DNA of 64,000 bases from Balanoglossus misakiensis (taxonomy: Eukaryota > Hemichordata). Position 1 is the first letter of the stretch; every line of letters starts with the position of its first letter. The position numbers and the translations under genes were made by a program. Location of the stretch: NCBI GenBank assembly GCA_040954595.2, contig CM082589.2, forward strand, positions 3,224,001-3,288,000, written 5' to 3'. Of the stretch, positions 26,596 to 38,098 are shown piece by piece. A model generated the notes under the pieces. The model worked only from the letters and a program-made list of their open reading frames with translations. It did no database searches and was not told the DNA's origin.

Positions 26596-26648
26596 CCATA
26601 TATGGTATCGTAACTACCAAATATGGTCAACTTCATGCCCGTATATGG
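26596..26648. promoter_or_regulatory. Three CArG-like boxes at 21-22 bp spacing
   Basis: CCATATATGG (26596-26605) and CCAAATATGG (26617-26626) both match the SRF consensus CC(A/T)6GG exactly. CCGTATATGG (26639-26648) differs by one base. Start-to-start spacings are 21 and 22 bp, two helical turns, which would place the sites on one face of the DNA. They may descend from a short degenerate tandem repeat. Confidence 0.45.
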
Positions 26649-28543
26649 TAGCATCCCAAGGGGGTCAGCACGTAAGCAGGATGAATATATTAGACTTCGC
26701 CCACAGACTGTCTTAAATATCAGCGGCAATGATTTATAGCGATTTGATCAGTTATTTACACGATTGCGTGGTTTTATTCAAGTGTTTTAATGAAATGAAA
26801 ATAACTGCACGTCTGAAAATTCTCGTGACGCTTAATCCAGAAAATATTTTTCATAGAAAGGCGATGTTGTAATTCCATAAATAGCGCAATATCTCGAAAT
26901 CTGTGCGTTTTGATAAACAGAAAGAAACAAAACGAAACACGTACAAACGTGTGTAAAGGAACCAAGCCAAGAAAATACGGGCATTGCTTGAGTCTTGAGT
27001 GGCCATATATATGTATAACCAGCAATAAAAATGCTATATTAAGATATGGCAAATTATGTGAATTACCTGGACTGACTCGACTGTTAAAACAACTGAAAAA
27101 CAAGGAGTTGTGGAAACGAAAGACGCATAATTCGGTTACCTGGGTGGCCCGAAAGAAATAAAATCGCCAGTCGCGTCTCAAGCGTATTTTGAAAATATTT
27201 AGGCTTGCATGAACTGGTAAAAGGTATGAAAATCATGATAAAAAACTACAGCGCGCAGAGTTGTGGAAGAACGGCCGAAGTATACTGACTTACTCAACAG
27301 AAGCCAACTGCTACTGTGACTGCAATAAGACTGGCACTTCCTCTGTTAAATTGGTTTTGTCGCACGTGTGTCGAATTATGTAAAGTATAGTGGAACTATA
27401 GACGCGCGCTGGTTCGAGAAAATGATGTATGGTTTTGACAACTGATACAGCAAAAAAGTTGTACTATTCGATTGCAGTGGGTTAGTGGTTGGTATATGGG
27501 TGGATACGGGTTTCAAAATGCGGTGTGGAATATCGTTTTCTCATTTCAAACTAAAATCCATTCCTACTGACAGTATCTCAACAGATTGCCTTTCAATGAC
27601 ATAATACTTTGAATATGACATCATCAACAAATTTTCTTTACCGATTTAATTTTTTTCTCTTGCCGGGGAAGTCTGTGTCTATCTGCTTGTTTATTTTTCT
27701 GTCTGTCTGTCACGGCCCCCTAGGCACCCAGTCGTTTCTAGGTCACCCCTGCCATTGCGGAAAGTTCTGACCCAATTCACTAATAATACTAGGAATGAAG
27801 GGGTCAACCAATGAAAAGGTCTGGTGTCCTTTTAAGTGGAACAACTTTTTTTACACTGCACCCAGCATGTCAGCCATCTGTTCCTGATTTGACAGACATT
27901 GAAACTGGTAAGAATAGTGACGAATGTGCTGGTACATTGCTGGCATGCGCCGTTCGGCGTACAGTACGCGGTCCTTTGATTACGAAAGCAATGAAAACGA
28001 CCTTACCATCTTGTGATTAACATTTGTTTTAAATTCTTGATTTGATTTTGATTGTGCACAACACAGAAAAGTACACACCCCTAGTTTGTACAGAAAAAAA
28101 AACAAGGGAAAGTTATAGATTGTTGTTATTAACGCGCGAACAAATCGATGAAAACAGAACATTCACTATGGAACCACTTATCACGTATATATATAGTACT
28201 TTCTTTCAAGATGAATAAATGTACGTTATGTCACAGTACCACATCGAGATTACGTAAAAATACCGTGTATGGTTCGATCCGGGTAGCTGATGACCCACAT
28301 TTTTCAATGATAGATGTAACATGAATTATGTATCCAGGTCACCGTCTATATAAAGACGGGAAAGTACATACAAGCCTTTTATCAACCTAGATTTACTTTG
28401 AAAATTTGCAGGGATGGAAACATTCATTATGCATGTTTTGCCCGTGAAGGATTGCAAACAATATTCGTGGCGATAAAATTTTGAGTATACCTTCACTGCA
28501 TTCTCACTTAGATATGTTCAAACGGATTTTTGGAAATGTTCCG

Positions 28544-28585
28544 GATTAGGCCTAGATTAGATTGGGTTATGTTAGATTAGATTAG
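28544..28585. promoter_or_regulatory. Cluster of four GATTAG motifs
   Basis: GATTAG occurs at 28544, 28555, 28575 and 28580. The reverse complement CTAATC contains the TAATC core bound by K50 homeodomains of the Otx, Pitx and Goosecoid type. The first site reads GGATTA, the preferred form. Confidence 0.35.
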
Positions 28586-29778
28586 TGTGGAGCGATTCTA
28601 TAATAATTGAGTAGTTGAAAATACTAATTTAGTCCCAGGAAGATGTTAAAAGATAGAACAGATCGACCTTCATTCAGGCGAGATAAAGAGAGACCTACTT
28701 TTGGGGGTCGCATAACAGGTGATAAATTTTATTGCATTAGCCATTAGCGGCCGCCATGAATGGGACGCTCCGACAGGGCACAGTATCCTCAGAAGCTTCC
28801 CGAACGAGAACATAAACCGGAGCCAGCTTGTAAAGAACCACAGCATAAATTAGAATTAACGTGAACACGCTGCGGTTTTCCCGATGTTCTGCAAACACGC
28901 AATAAACCGTAGGCCGCCTCCGCCGAGCAGCGCAAAACTCGTACAGAATGTAGGTCATTGCGATCTGTCGTTCACATCCGGGGTCGCAGAAAAACAGCGC
29001 GGGCCAAAAGAGACACTACACGCGTGAAAAATTGCTCAAATTTCTGACAGTGGCACCTTGTTGCGTAAAGGGGACGTTGTCCACAATATTTATATGGCGT
29101 CATGTCGGATTTGTTGATTTTCAGAAATGCTGGTCGCTGTTGTGCTACAAGCGCAGCGGCACCCCTGGGAGAAAATGCGATGGAGAACCATTCGCACTTT
29201 CACGGCCGAAGATTTGAGGTCAGATTGTAAACAAAAGGGATCCACACGCTAAACACCCGTTGCGCAACGGTGGATAACGGGTAGTCTCTACCCACAATAA
29301 ACCTGACAGAAAATTATGTCACTTGTGTTGTTTTTTTTCTTTTTTGTCAACTGCGGAGTTAAAGTGGTCCCCATAGAGTTGCAGGGATTATCGGCGCGGT
29401 CAGCTGATCGCCAGCTGATCGTTAAGAGCCCAGCTGATTGTGCGCACAATAGATGTTATTTTCGCGAGGCCTAAAGCGCGCTTTTGACATGGAAATGAGG
29501 ACCCCATTTGAAATCAATCAAGGGTGACGGAAAAACACCCCCACGTGAGGGCAGGGCGTAATTACCCTGAAAGAATCCCAGCAAAACAGGGAGAGTTTTT
29601 TTCAAGAGTTGCTACACGCACAATCAGCTGATTTTTGACAAAGGACCCGCATGCATCACGGTCACACTGAGCTTCTCCGAGGGACGTATTTATCGGCCGG
29701 TATCTATTGCCTCTTGGCATATTCTCTCCAGTGTCCCCGATATGTACAAAAGAAATCACAATTTCGTCAGACACCTTG

Positions 29779-29865
29779 ATTTCATTCATTCATTCATTCA
29801 TTCATTCATTCATTCATTCATTCATTCATTCATTCATTCATTCATCCATCCATTCATTCATTCAT
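29779..29865. repeat. (TTCA)n microsatellite
   Basis: About 21 units with a CCATCCAT interruption near the right end. Confidence 0.96.
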
Positions 29866-30060
29866 CGTGGATTGAGGGGATTTAAAGACAAGCACGTCAT
29901 GTGATTTTCATTAAGTTTTTGTGAGGTAATCAATAACGGTAAATACGGGGTTTATCTCTTTTGTCTAGCTTTCAATCAGTTACGGTGACACTTGGCACTT
30001 GGCGTTGGGAAACTCTTCCTAATTTGCATGATTGATAAACAAGCCCAAAACGACTGCTTT

Positions 30061-30061
<1 letters not shown>

Positions 30062-30134
<73 letters not shown>
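30062..30134. repeat. (CT)n microsatellite
   Basis: About 36 perfect CT dinucleotides. Confidence 0.97.
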
Positions 30135-30136
<2 letters not shown>

Positions 30137-31264
30137 GAGGGCGTCTCCGTATAGCAGGTTGTTACTCCGAAGTCAAGAAATCTTCCGACCACACAAGTCA
30201 CATTCATCGCTTTATTGATGCGAAAGGTTTCTCCTCCGGTTGAAGAAAATCCCTTTTCTCCGAGCATTTAAAACGCCTCAAAAGGCTCAATGATTCTAGG
30301 GCAGATGCGTAAACAGTCATCACCTTTGATCTTTTAGAACATCACAGGCGAAGTCTGTCAAGGACAAATTTGCTGGCAACGGACCCGAAATCCGCCAAAA
30401 TGTGTATGATTTGTATGCATTGCAGGTTTTTGTATCCAGGGGTTTCACAGATGGTCCGATCAACATAATTATTTCAGGGTAAAGGTCGAAGAAAATCGGA
30501 GTAAACAACTTCGAGGGGAGATTGAAGGGGTAGTTACCATGGGGATCAGAAAATGACAGCGCGCGCGGAAGGGCTTAATAGTGAACAGCTGATTCAGTCT
30601 TCCGGAGACAATTGCGCATTGCACTTTCTAAAGGAGTCGTTAGCTTTTTTTTTCTCAGCGGAGTGTTCGGCGCGGAGAAACGATATATCTTCTACAATGC
30701 ACTCTAAGGTTTCAAATTAACCGTGCTGTTTATATATGGGTCAGCTCGTTATGCGAAACCCCTTCTTTCGAAGCAGAAATACCTCTCTGAAATCATTCCA
30801 AACTGCTTGGATTACACAGAACCAGATATCATTAGAACCCGAAATCTAGATGCACGTTTGAACTTGGGTTCGAGAGAAAAGTCAGCAAATACGAGAATGA
30901 TTGGCGTGCACATGGTGACATTTAGTACCTGATTCTCCCGCCAAGAGAAAACTCAGTTGCATACAGGGTTCCCTATACATGTAGTACAGTAATATTAGTT
31001 GCGTAGCAGAAGAAAAAAGTGGGGCTTAATATTCTCTTAAAGACACCAAATCACACATACTGCATAAGCTAACTTTTACGTGTCATGTTTACTGAAAACG
31101 AGCGCTTTTGCTATTTAAGAATCACACACGACTGATTTTTTGGTCAATCTCCCGTTGATACGTGAAATGTAAGAAGAAATCAATGCCTGGGGTCACTGTC
31201 CTGCGCGTAATATTCAAGGTGCATTATGGGTATTTAACAGAGGAACGGTTACTATGTGGTTAGT
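30135..31264. other. Non-coding interval
   Basis: Apart from the E-box at 30,586 noted in the CAGCTGAT cluster, I see no gene, RNA or repeat. The short ORFs have no recognisable features. Confidence 0.55.
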
Positions 31265-31510
31265 GTATGTATGTATGTATGTATGTATGTATGTATGTAT
31301 GTATGTATGTATGTATGTATGTATGTATGTATGTATGTATGTATGTATGTATGTATGTGTGTATGTATGTATGTATGTAGGTATGTATGTATGTATGTAT
31401 GTATGTATGTATGTATGTATGTATGTATGTATGTATGTATGTATGTATGTATGTATGTATGTATGTATGTATGTATGTATGTATGTATGTATGTATGTAT
31501 GTATGTATGT
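31265..31510. repeat. (GTAT)n microsatellite
   Basis: About 61 tetranucleotide units with two single-base interruptions (GTGT and GTAG near 31,357-31,381). It reads open in several frames on both strands, all artefacts. It is the reverse complement of the (ATAC)n repeat at 41,358. Confidence 0.97.
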
Positions 31511-34500
31511 CGTCGAATTTTTGAGTGGTCCCTTCATTGCGAATGATGGAGTTGTTTTGCAAGATGGCAATCGCTGCTGTCATTTAAAGGACGATGGCCC
31601 CGATCGATTACTGGATTACTCGACCACTCTGCGGTTGATACGAATCATTATCAATTTCCGCCTCTCCATATAATCAGTAAACACCGTTGAGTGAGCACCC
31701 CTCGAACGGCGAATTCTGACCCCTTCACAAAATCTGCATACGCGACCTCAGTGGTTTCTGGGTCAATCATACACGCCCGGCGTAAATAAGACAACAGAAT
31801 ATATATTGCTGCTTGAAGTAGCGAATGTCAAATATGTTTGCCGTTTGATGAAATATGGCGGAATGAAATATCAAAAGTTATCATGATTGATTGGCCCGCT
31901 CGCGGTTGGGGCGTATTAAGGATAGCCGACGAGAAATACTTTTATTCGGCTCCGATAGTGTGACGTCACTTTCGAGCATTCGAGAGCGACAGAGAAGTGA
32001 AGGAAATGACAAGGTGTCGATACCAAAGTGTTTCTAAACTTGATTAAGAAGTCAAAAGTGGCTGGTTGAATGAGAGCTCCTCAAATTGGACAAAGTACCT
32101 GGTGATTAAGCGCTGATATTTAAAGGGTATGACTCATAGAAACTCTCCCAGCCCCCCCACCACCACCACCACCACAACTGCCTACTCCAACGCTTTTCAG
32201 AGCGTTCTTCAAAACTGATCCCTGAACAACTGATTCGGCATAATATCACGACCACGACAAACAAGTCCGTAATTTCCCTGTAAGTTCAACTTGAACTCGA
32301 AGGAACGCAGAACAAAACACTCAGCCACCAAAGTGGGGAAAAAGTTGTCAATTATGGACCCAAACGTCCTTCATAAACGCGGAAACACTTTTTGTTTTCT
32401 ACACAGCCTGACAAAAATGAAAGTGCGGTTCATCAGGCCTCGTACCGTATCCCCGTACCTTACTCAGTCTGTTACCTCTGGACAGTGGACTCGCCCGTAA
32501 AACAAACTCCCTATTTGGACCAACCTATAAGCACATCAACTCTTGTTGCTTCCTATTTAATTATCGTCATCACTATCACTGCTATCATCGCAATTCGACA
32601 CACGTGTACCTAAGAACTTGCATACAAACTGTATTCACACAAACCATTGAAAAAAAAGGCCAGTCAAGTTTTCCCAACAGAAGAAACAGAGGCGCCCGGA
32701 CGCTAACAAACAAAGCCATCAATTCACGCGAACGCGATAACAGAAATGTAAAGTGATTCGCTGAGTTGCGGAAGAAGGCATATTTTGCCATTCCGAGGGA
32801 CGAGTTCCTGCGACGGAATGTTTGTCATGCGTATGACATTACAAATTACAAGGGTGTTAGTTTGATAGCGGCTTATAAGCTGTGCCCTGATCCAGGATCG
32901 GTGTTTTTACACAGAGATATTTCTGCGCTCACTATACAGTGTGAATGGACGCTACAGAAATGAAAACCATATCACTGATGCGAAGCCCCCCCCCCCCTCA
33001 AAAAATTAAAAATAAAACAGATGGCATTGCATGCCTTCCAGCGCCCAATACCACCATGCATAAAGAGGACCATAATTGCATTTGCATAATAAGGCGTTAA
33101 TTGCGGTGTTAATTGATTGCACGGATTCGGAGTGGCGCTTGGAGGGATGGGTGGCGTACTTTAGCACACATCATGCATATTAGCGCTGCTAAACACGTGA
33201 GCCATGTGCAACATGTGAAAAACAACTTTTCAAGGCCGCAGCATTAAGGAGGGTCCCCTCGATGCGAAATTTGACGCTTCTCCCTCCCCGGACTGTCAGT
33301 GATGTTTTTGATTTGGTCACACAATGCGTGCAAGGAGGAATATGCACTTCACTGATTCTCTAGAGCTAGTTGGAATCAAGCCAACTCTTGCGGCTGTTTG
33401 GGAAATTTATGCCATAATACACCAACAAGTGCGCTTTCTGGAACAACATGCGCAAAAAAATTGCGGAGTCAGCACTTTGGGCCCAGGTTATTTTTATCGG
33501 TGGCGCAAGCGCGCTAAAGCCTATATGAGCGCTTCGCCTGATTACGTAACGTGTGCGAATGTGATGTCATATTATTTGCTGGGCACTGCAAAAGAAAAGA
33601 ACAACAAAACAAAATGTCCACTTTTTCCACCGATTTCAAAAAGTAGGCCAAGCTACTTTCTGGTGGCGACCCACCTTAACGGGATATTTTTATCTTGCCA
33701 GGCAACAGCGCAGGGTAGGTGGAAGTGGCCATATAGAATTACGTGCAGCTGGGGTCGATTTTTTTTTTTGACCAGGGATCCTGCAAAGGTTGCTTAACCC
33801 CTCTTGATAAATTCAGCGTGTTTATTGCTCCAAATAGTAGAAACGTAGAAAACAGCTGATGACCCCCCCAAATGGAGTCAAGGTCACGATATTTTCCATC
33901 CTAGCATATTTTCACAAATAAAAGTGAAAGGTGTTGATGTATGCCTGTCAGAGTTTCTACCGAAGGACTTCGCGAACTTGGACGACGGGGAGTTCCCCCA
34001 AGGTCGCTGTGGAGGTGATGATTTCTAAAGCAAACCCCGATGAAACCGATTAACAGAATAAATTGGCTTATATACGAGGCTAAATGTGAAATAAATATCA
34101 GCTCCTGCCTTGCCAAAATAGTCCCTTATTGTATCACGCAGGAAAAAATGCAACTTTTGTGCAAAGCACTTGGTATCTTTCCACACTGTTATCTACCAAG
34201 GTGTCGTCTTGGAATTCTTGTCGAATGTTTCAGAATTCCACAACAAACTGGAAAGGTTGTTTGCGATTTTTTTAGTTTTCACATCAAAAATGATCAACAG
34301 AATGTAGGTCATATTCGCCGTAAATGAGTTCTCTCATCCGGGTTTTTGGCAATGTGCCTGCGCGAATAAAAAATGGCCGGTAAACACATGTGATGACGAT
34401 AGAACAAGAGCCCCATTCATTGCAGATGAAGCCATACAGGCACCGAGAAAAACATCGTTGCAACTACAACCAGATTCGATCAACCAGTAACACCGCTAAT

Positions 34501-37500
34501 ATATCCGCGCATCCGCTCTTTCTTCGCCAACCTTTTTTGCTGATCAAATAACAAAAAACTGAGATATTTGACTTCGCATTTCACGACAAACTGCTTAAAT
34601 AAAGACCGAAACTCGCTCTGCGTGTCCGGCTGCCTGAAACAATACATCCCATGCAGTTTATTGCCCCTCTACCGTATTCGGTTGTATCCCTGTTTTCAAT
34701 GTACACTGCACTTTATTGCTCGAATAAATCACGTGACATATGCTATTTTTGGTAAATGTCACTCCAAGCAAGAAAAGTAGAGCACAATGCTAGGCAGGAT
34801 GATACGGTTATTTTACGTGAGATTTTCCTAGGGATAAAAAAATACCCCAACATTTTCCACGTTTTCAACTGCACGAAAGGGGAGGGAGATATAAAGAGAG
34901 ATACGAAATGGGACAACTTTCATCTTTTATCCAGGGATTGAAATAATGTAAGGTCAAGGACGAATCAGACGGAAGCGCAGATTGTACAAAGGTATTAAGG
35001 TAATAGGCACCTCGCGGACACTTTTACTCAGAAATATGGCATTCGCAAAGCGGATAAGAATCCTTTTGAAAACAAAGACGAAATATGGGTGTTCACCATC
35101 TTGTTTAAAGTAGTTAATATTGAGATTTGAATTTCAAATTTGAGATATGCTCTCTCGTTCAAGCATTTGCACGGTGACACCATTTCTATTCTCGATTTTA
35201 AGACAAAATAATCCAAAGCAGTATTAAGCAAAACATGAGAAAACTTGATTTTCGACGTGCCTGGGGATTGTGGGAAGACGCCCAATGGTTGAGTTTTATA
35301 AAAAAAAAAAAGAGGAAATGCAACGTGGAGCTTGAGCTTTCCCGCACCGTGCACCCAAGCACATAACTAGGTCATCCATCCATTCAGATATGAAATATGT
35401 GTTCAATTAGAACGAATTTTCGTTTGATATCGGCACTGCGTGTCTGATATCAGTATATCACACGATAATGGCGCTTCGCGTTTGCCGCCCTCTGTGATAT
35501 CCACGTCAGCTGCAAGCCAGGGCTGCAAGTGTTCGAGGCGCGAATATAGGACCTACCCCCAGCCTGTCGTCTGCCACCTACAAAAGTCGATATTTCGACA
35601 CACACTTCATATTATTTGCGTTAATTTTAGAAAAAAAGACGCCCCTTTTTGTGTGCAATGCGTCTTAAGAACGGTTAAAGCGCAATTTACGCACACCTCT
35701 GCATTTACTTGATTTTAATTATCCCACACACGGTGACCTCGATGAACTGCAGCGATACCTGAGCAAATATTGAACAGACCGTATCTCTACCATGTCTTGG
35801 AGAGCAAATACTGTTAACATGATATCTCGTAACGCGGCGTTTTCGCACGGCGTCGCACACAGCGAGATTTCTCACTGACAGGCCGCGACGGGTTAAAACC
35901 ACCGCCGTTAACGTGAACCAGTAATGCTACACTGGAACCACAAATAATCGTAAATACCATTTTGCCAATTTTTAATGTTATTTATCAGGATTTCGGCCCA
36001 ACTTGTTGCAGCTGCACAGTTTGAAATCGTGCTGGTCAATGAACCCTAGAAGGGGAGTTCCTCTGCCTCACGCATGCGCACGTGCGAAAAGGACAGTCAC
36101 CCCTTTCAACGATAAAAAATCTCTAAGTGCGTGCTTCGCATCGTTTCATATCTGCTGCGGGTACCGCGAGTCATCTCTACTACCTGCTGTTAATTTAAAA
36201 TAATTTATTACGGTCAAGCACCCCTGAAGCCACTCTGTAGCGGATATGGATCTTTCTCATTAGTACATACTCGTGTGATCGACATTTTTCAGTTAGATGT
36301 AAATCTGTGTATTAAAGTCCGAACCGGGTGTGGGCTTATCCTGTCAGGGTCTTCGACCAGGGCGTACACTCGGCGTTGCCACGCACCGTCATTACAGCAA
36401 AGGACTATGCACTCTAACGAAGCTGAGCTCGCGAAAGTACCGCTGTCACTGATTCGGAAATAAAGGGATGAAAGTGAAGAGGGTCTCGCATAAAATCGAC
36501 GACAGTAGAGCTTTATCAGCTCTGTGACACAGTCAGTGGCTTTGTGGCCACGAGTAACACCGCATGCTGTTTTTACCAAAAAGTACTAATATCATCATAA
36601 AAACAAAAAAATGTACACCAGATAAAAAGTGTTACATGGTAGGGCTGGGGTGTGTATTTTAAAAGTGGTAACTGTACTTGTTTTCAATTTCAGGGCGAAC
36701 TCACTTCATTGCCTGGTTGTAAAACAAACATAAACAACCGGTAATTATATTTTAAGTACGACAACCCCGTCATGTGAACCAACAATATCAAAATATTGTG
36801 GTCAATATCAACAGATGGGCAAAATAGAAAAATAAAGGACAGTATTTGGCACCGCTTCAAAACTTGCGATTTGCAGGGTGACCTTGAAAGCTAGTGGTGG
36901 AAAGACCACGATCTTTCAACTTTGAATTACGAGAAAATGCTTCCGTAAAAACAACTTGTTGACTATCCCGCTTAACAAATACACGTGTACACGTGCCTTG
37001 GACAACACTATACGTTGTGTATCATCAATCTTGGGGGGAATGATGACGCAGTAGGCAAGAAAAGTGTTTGTGGGATGGATCTGAACTTGAGCGATGACGT
37101 CATACATGTACATGTATCTGGGGCGTTGTTTACAACAACTACTGCTGCTGATACAAACACATGGCCACCTGTGCGCATCGAAATGAACGGGCGCTTTCCA
37201 GGAAAAACAGTAAAAGCAGATCAGAGCCATATGGTGGATTATTTTTATAACTATGCATCCACTTTCCCATTGAAAAGACTTAAATATTTATGACACGGAA
37301 AACTAACTAGGTTTTTGGTACACCAAACTGCCACGCCTGCGATCGCGACCTAAAATAAGATTTTTGAAAATTACCACGGCCCTGAAAATAATACTTTTCC
37401 CCAAGGGCATGTCATCAAACTAGATACATGTAAAGCGGGTCAATCATTACCCTCCACCGGAAATTCGGTGTAAAAAGTACAACTACAAAAGTCACAACCG

Positions 37501-38014
37501 TAACTAATCTTTGACATCGTCCTTGCCAGAGTTTCTGCACATCATAAACAACACTGACGCAGTGTGTCAATCTTGTTTATGTTGATGTGAGAGGTTCTCC
37601 TTCGAAATGTGTGTCAGGAGAGATCAAACTACACGTTCATTGTCCTTTGACCCCTCAAGGCATCCAGGAAAAGAAATTGAACTGATAAATAATCCACAAA
37701 TCACTTCAATGAAAGTCATTCATTCATTCATTCATTCATCCAGTCATCATCAGTACAACATTTGCTGGGCTAGGAATCTTTGTTTTCTTATGTGCGTATG
37801 CCCAGTCAGGTCACAGCAAACACCGTACCGGCGCTCGAAATAAAAATCTTACTGTTCATGTAGTTGATGTGGTTGTGAAATGATCTCACAGTAAATAAAA
37901 TTAATGTCAAGTCACCAACTAAACTGGTAAACTTGTGAATGAACAACGTAAAAATACGCGTTAAGACACGAATTGTGCATTCAAGTACGGATTAAATTAC
38001 CCTCGCATAACAGC
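31511..38014. other. Non-coding interval
   Basis: No gene can be supported. Seen here are a perfect CRE palindrome TGACGTCA at 31,961, a short (CCA)n at 32,154-32,176, a poly-C run near 32,985, an octamer ATTTGCAT at 33,080 within a TAAT-rich stretch, a second CRE fused to a 16-bp palindrome at 37,095-37,117, and a short (CATT)n near 37,716. The 157-codon ORF at 33,324-33,797 has no domain-like features. Confidence 0.55.
37095..37117. promoter_or_regulatory. CRE palindrome abutting a 16-bp palindrome
   Basis: TGACGTCA (37095-37102), the full CREB/ATF palindrome, shares its last base with ATACATGTACATGTAT (37102-37117), a perfect 16-bp palindrome. ACATGT-rich palindromes are common in marine invertebrate genomes, so the second part may be background. 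Confidence 0.3.
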
Positions 38015-38086
38015 TCCCATATGGTCTAGTGGTTAGGATTTGGCGCTCTCACCGCCAAGGCCCGGGTTCAATTCCCGGTGTGGGAA
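38015..38086 (+). tRNA. tRNA-Glu, anticodon CTC
   Basis: A 72-nt cloverleaf that decodes GAG. The acceptor stem TCCCATA (38015-38021) pairs with TGTGGGA (38079-38085), with one T-G wobble and discriminator A at 38086. The anticodon stem TGGCG/CGCCA encloses loop CTCTCAC, with anticodon CTC at 38048-38050. The T stem CCGGG/CCCGG encloses TTCAATT. The A box TGGTCTAGTGG (38022-38032) and B box GGTTCAATTCC (38065-38075) match the Pol III internal promoter. The sequence closely follows the vertebrate tRNA-Glu-CTC pattern. CCA is not encoded, as is usual in eukaryotes. Confidence 0.96.
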
Positions 38087-38093
38087 GACTATC

Positions 38094-38098
38094 TTTTT
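38094..38098 (+). terminator. Pol III terminator of the tRNA-Glu gene
   Basis: A TTTTT run begins 8 nt after the tRNA end, the standard Pol III stop signal. Confidence 0.75.

Larger units (their letters stand above)
23657..29778. other. Non-coding interval with candidate regulatory clusters
   Basis: No gene is supportable over these 6 kb. Points of interest are a CArG-box trio at 26,596-26,648, an RFX-type X-box at 25,530, a GATTAG cluster at 28,544-28,585 and the first E-boxes of a cluster from 29,401. Several AT-rich passages (for example 24,640-24,760) contain TAAT-type homeodomain cores but nothing diagnostic. Confidence 0.55.
29401..30593. promoter_or_regulatory. Cluster of CAGCTGAT E-boxes
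   Basis: CAGCTGAT occurs at 29401, 29412 and 29431 and again at 29625 and 30586, all in one orientation. CAGCTG is a class-A bHLH E-box, and identical flanks in all five copies are unusual. The (TTCA)n and (CT)n microsatellites lie between the last two copies. Confidence 0.35.

Noticed and set aside
28260-28300. tRNA or tRNA-derived SINE suggested by GGTTCGATCC
   Set aside because: Only a B-box-like match; no A box, cloverleaf or 3' tail can be drawn.
33324-33797. 157-codon plus-strand ORF
   Set aside because: No domain, signal or compositional pattern; flanks lack convincing splice or promoter signals. Length is within chance in this much sequence.
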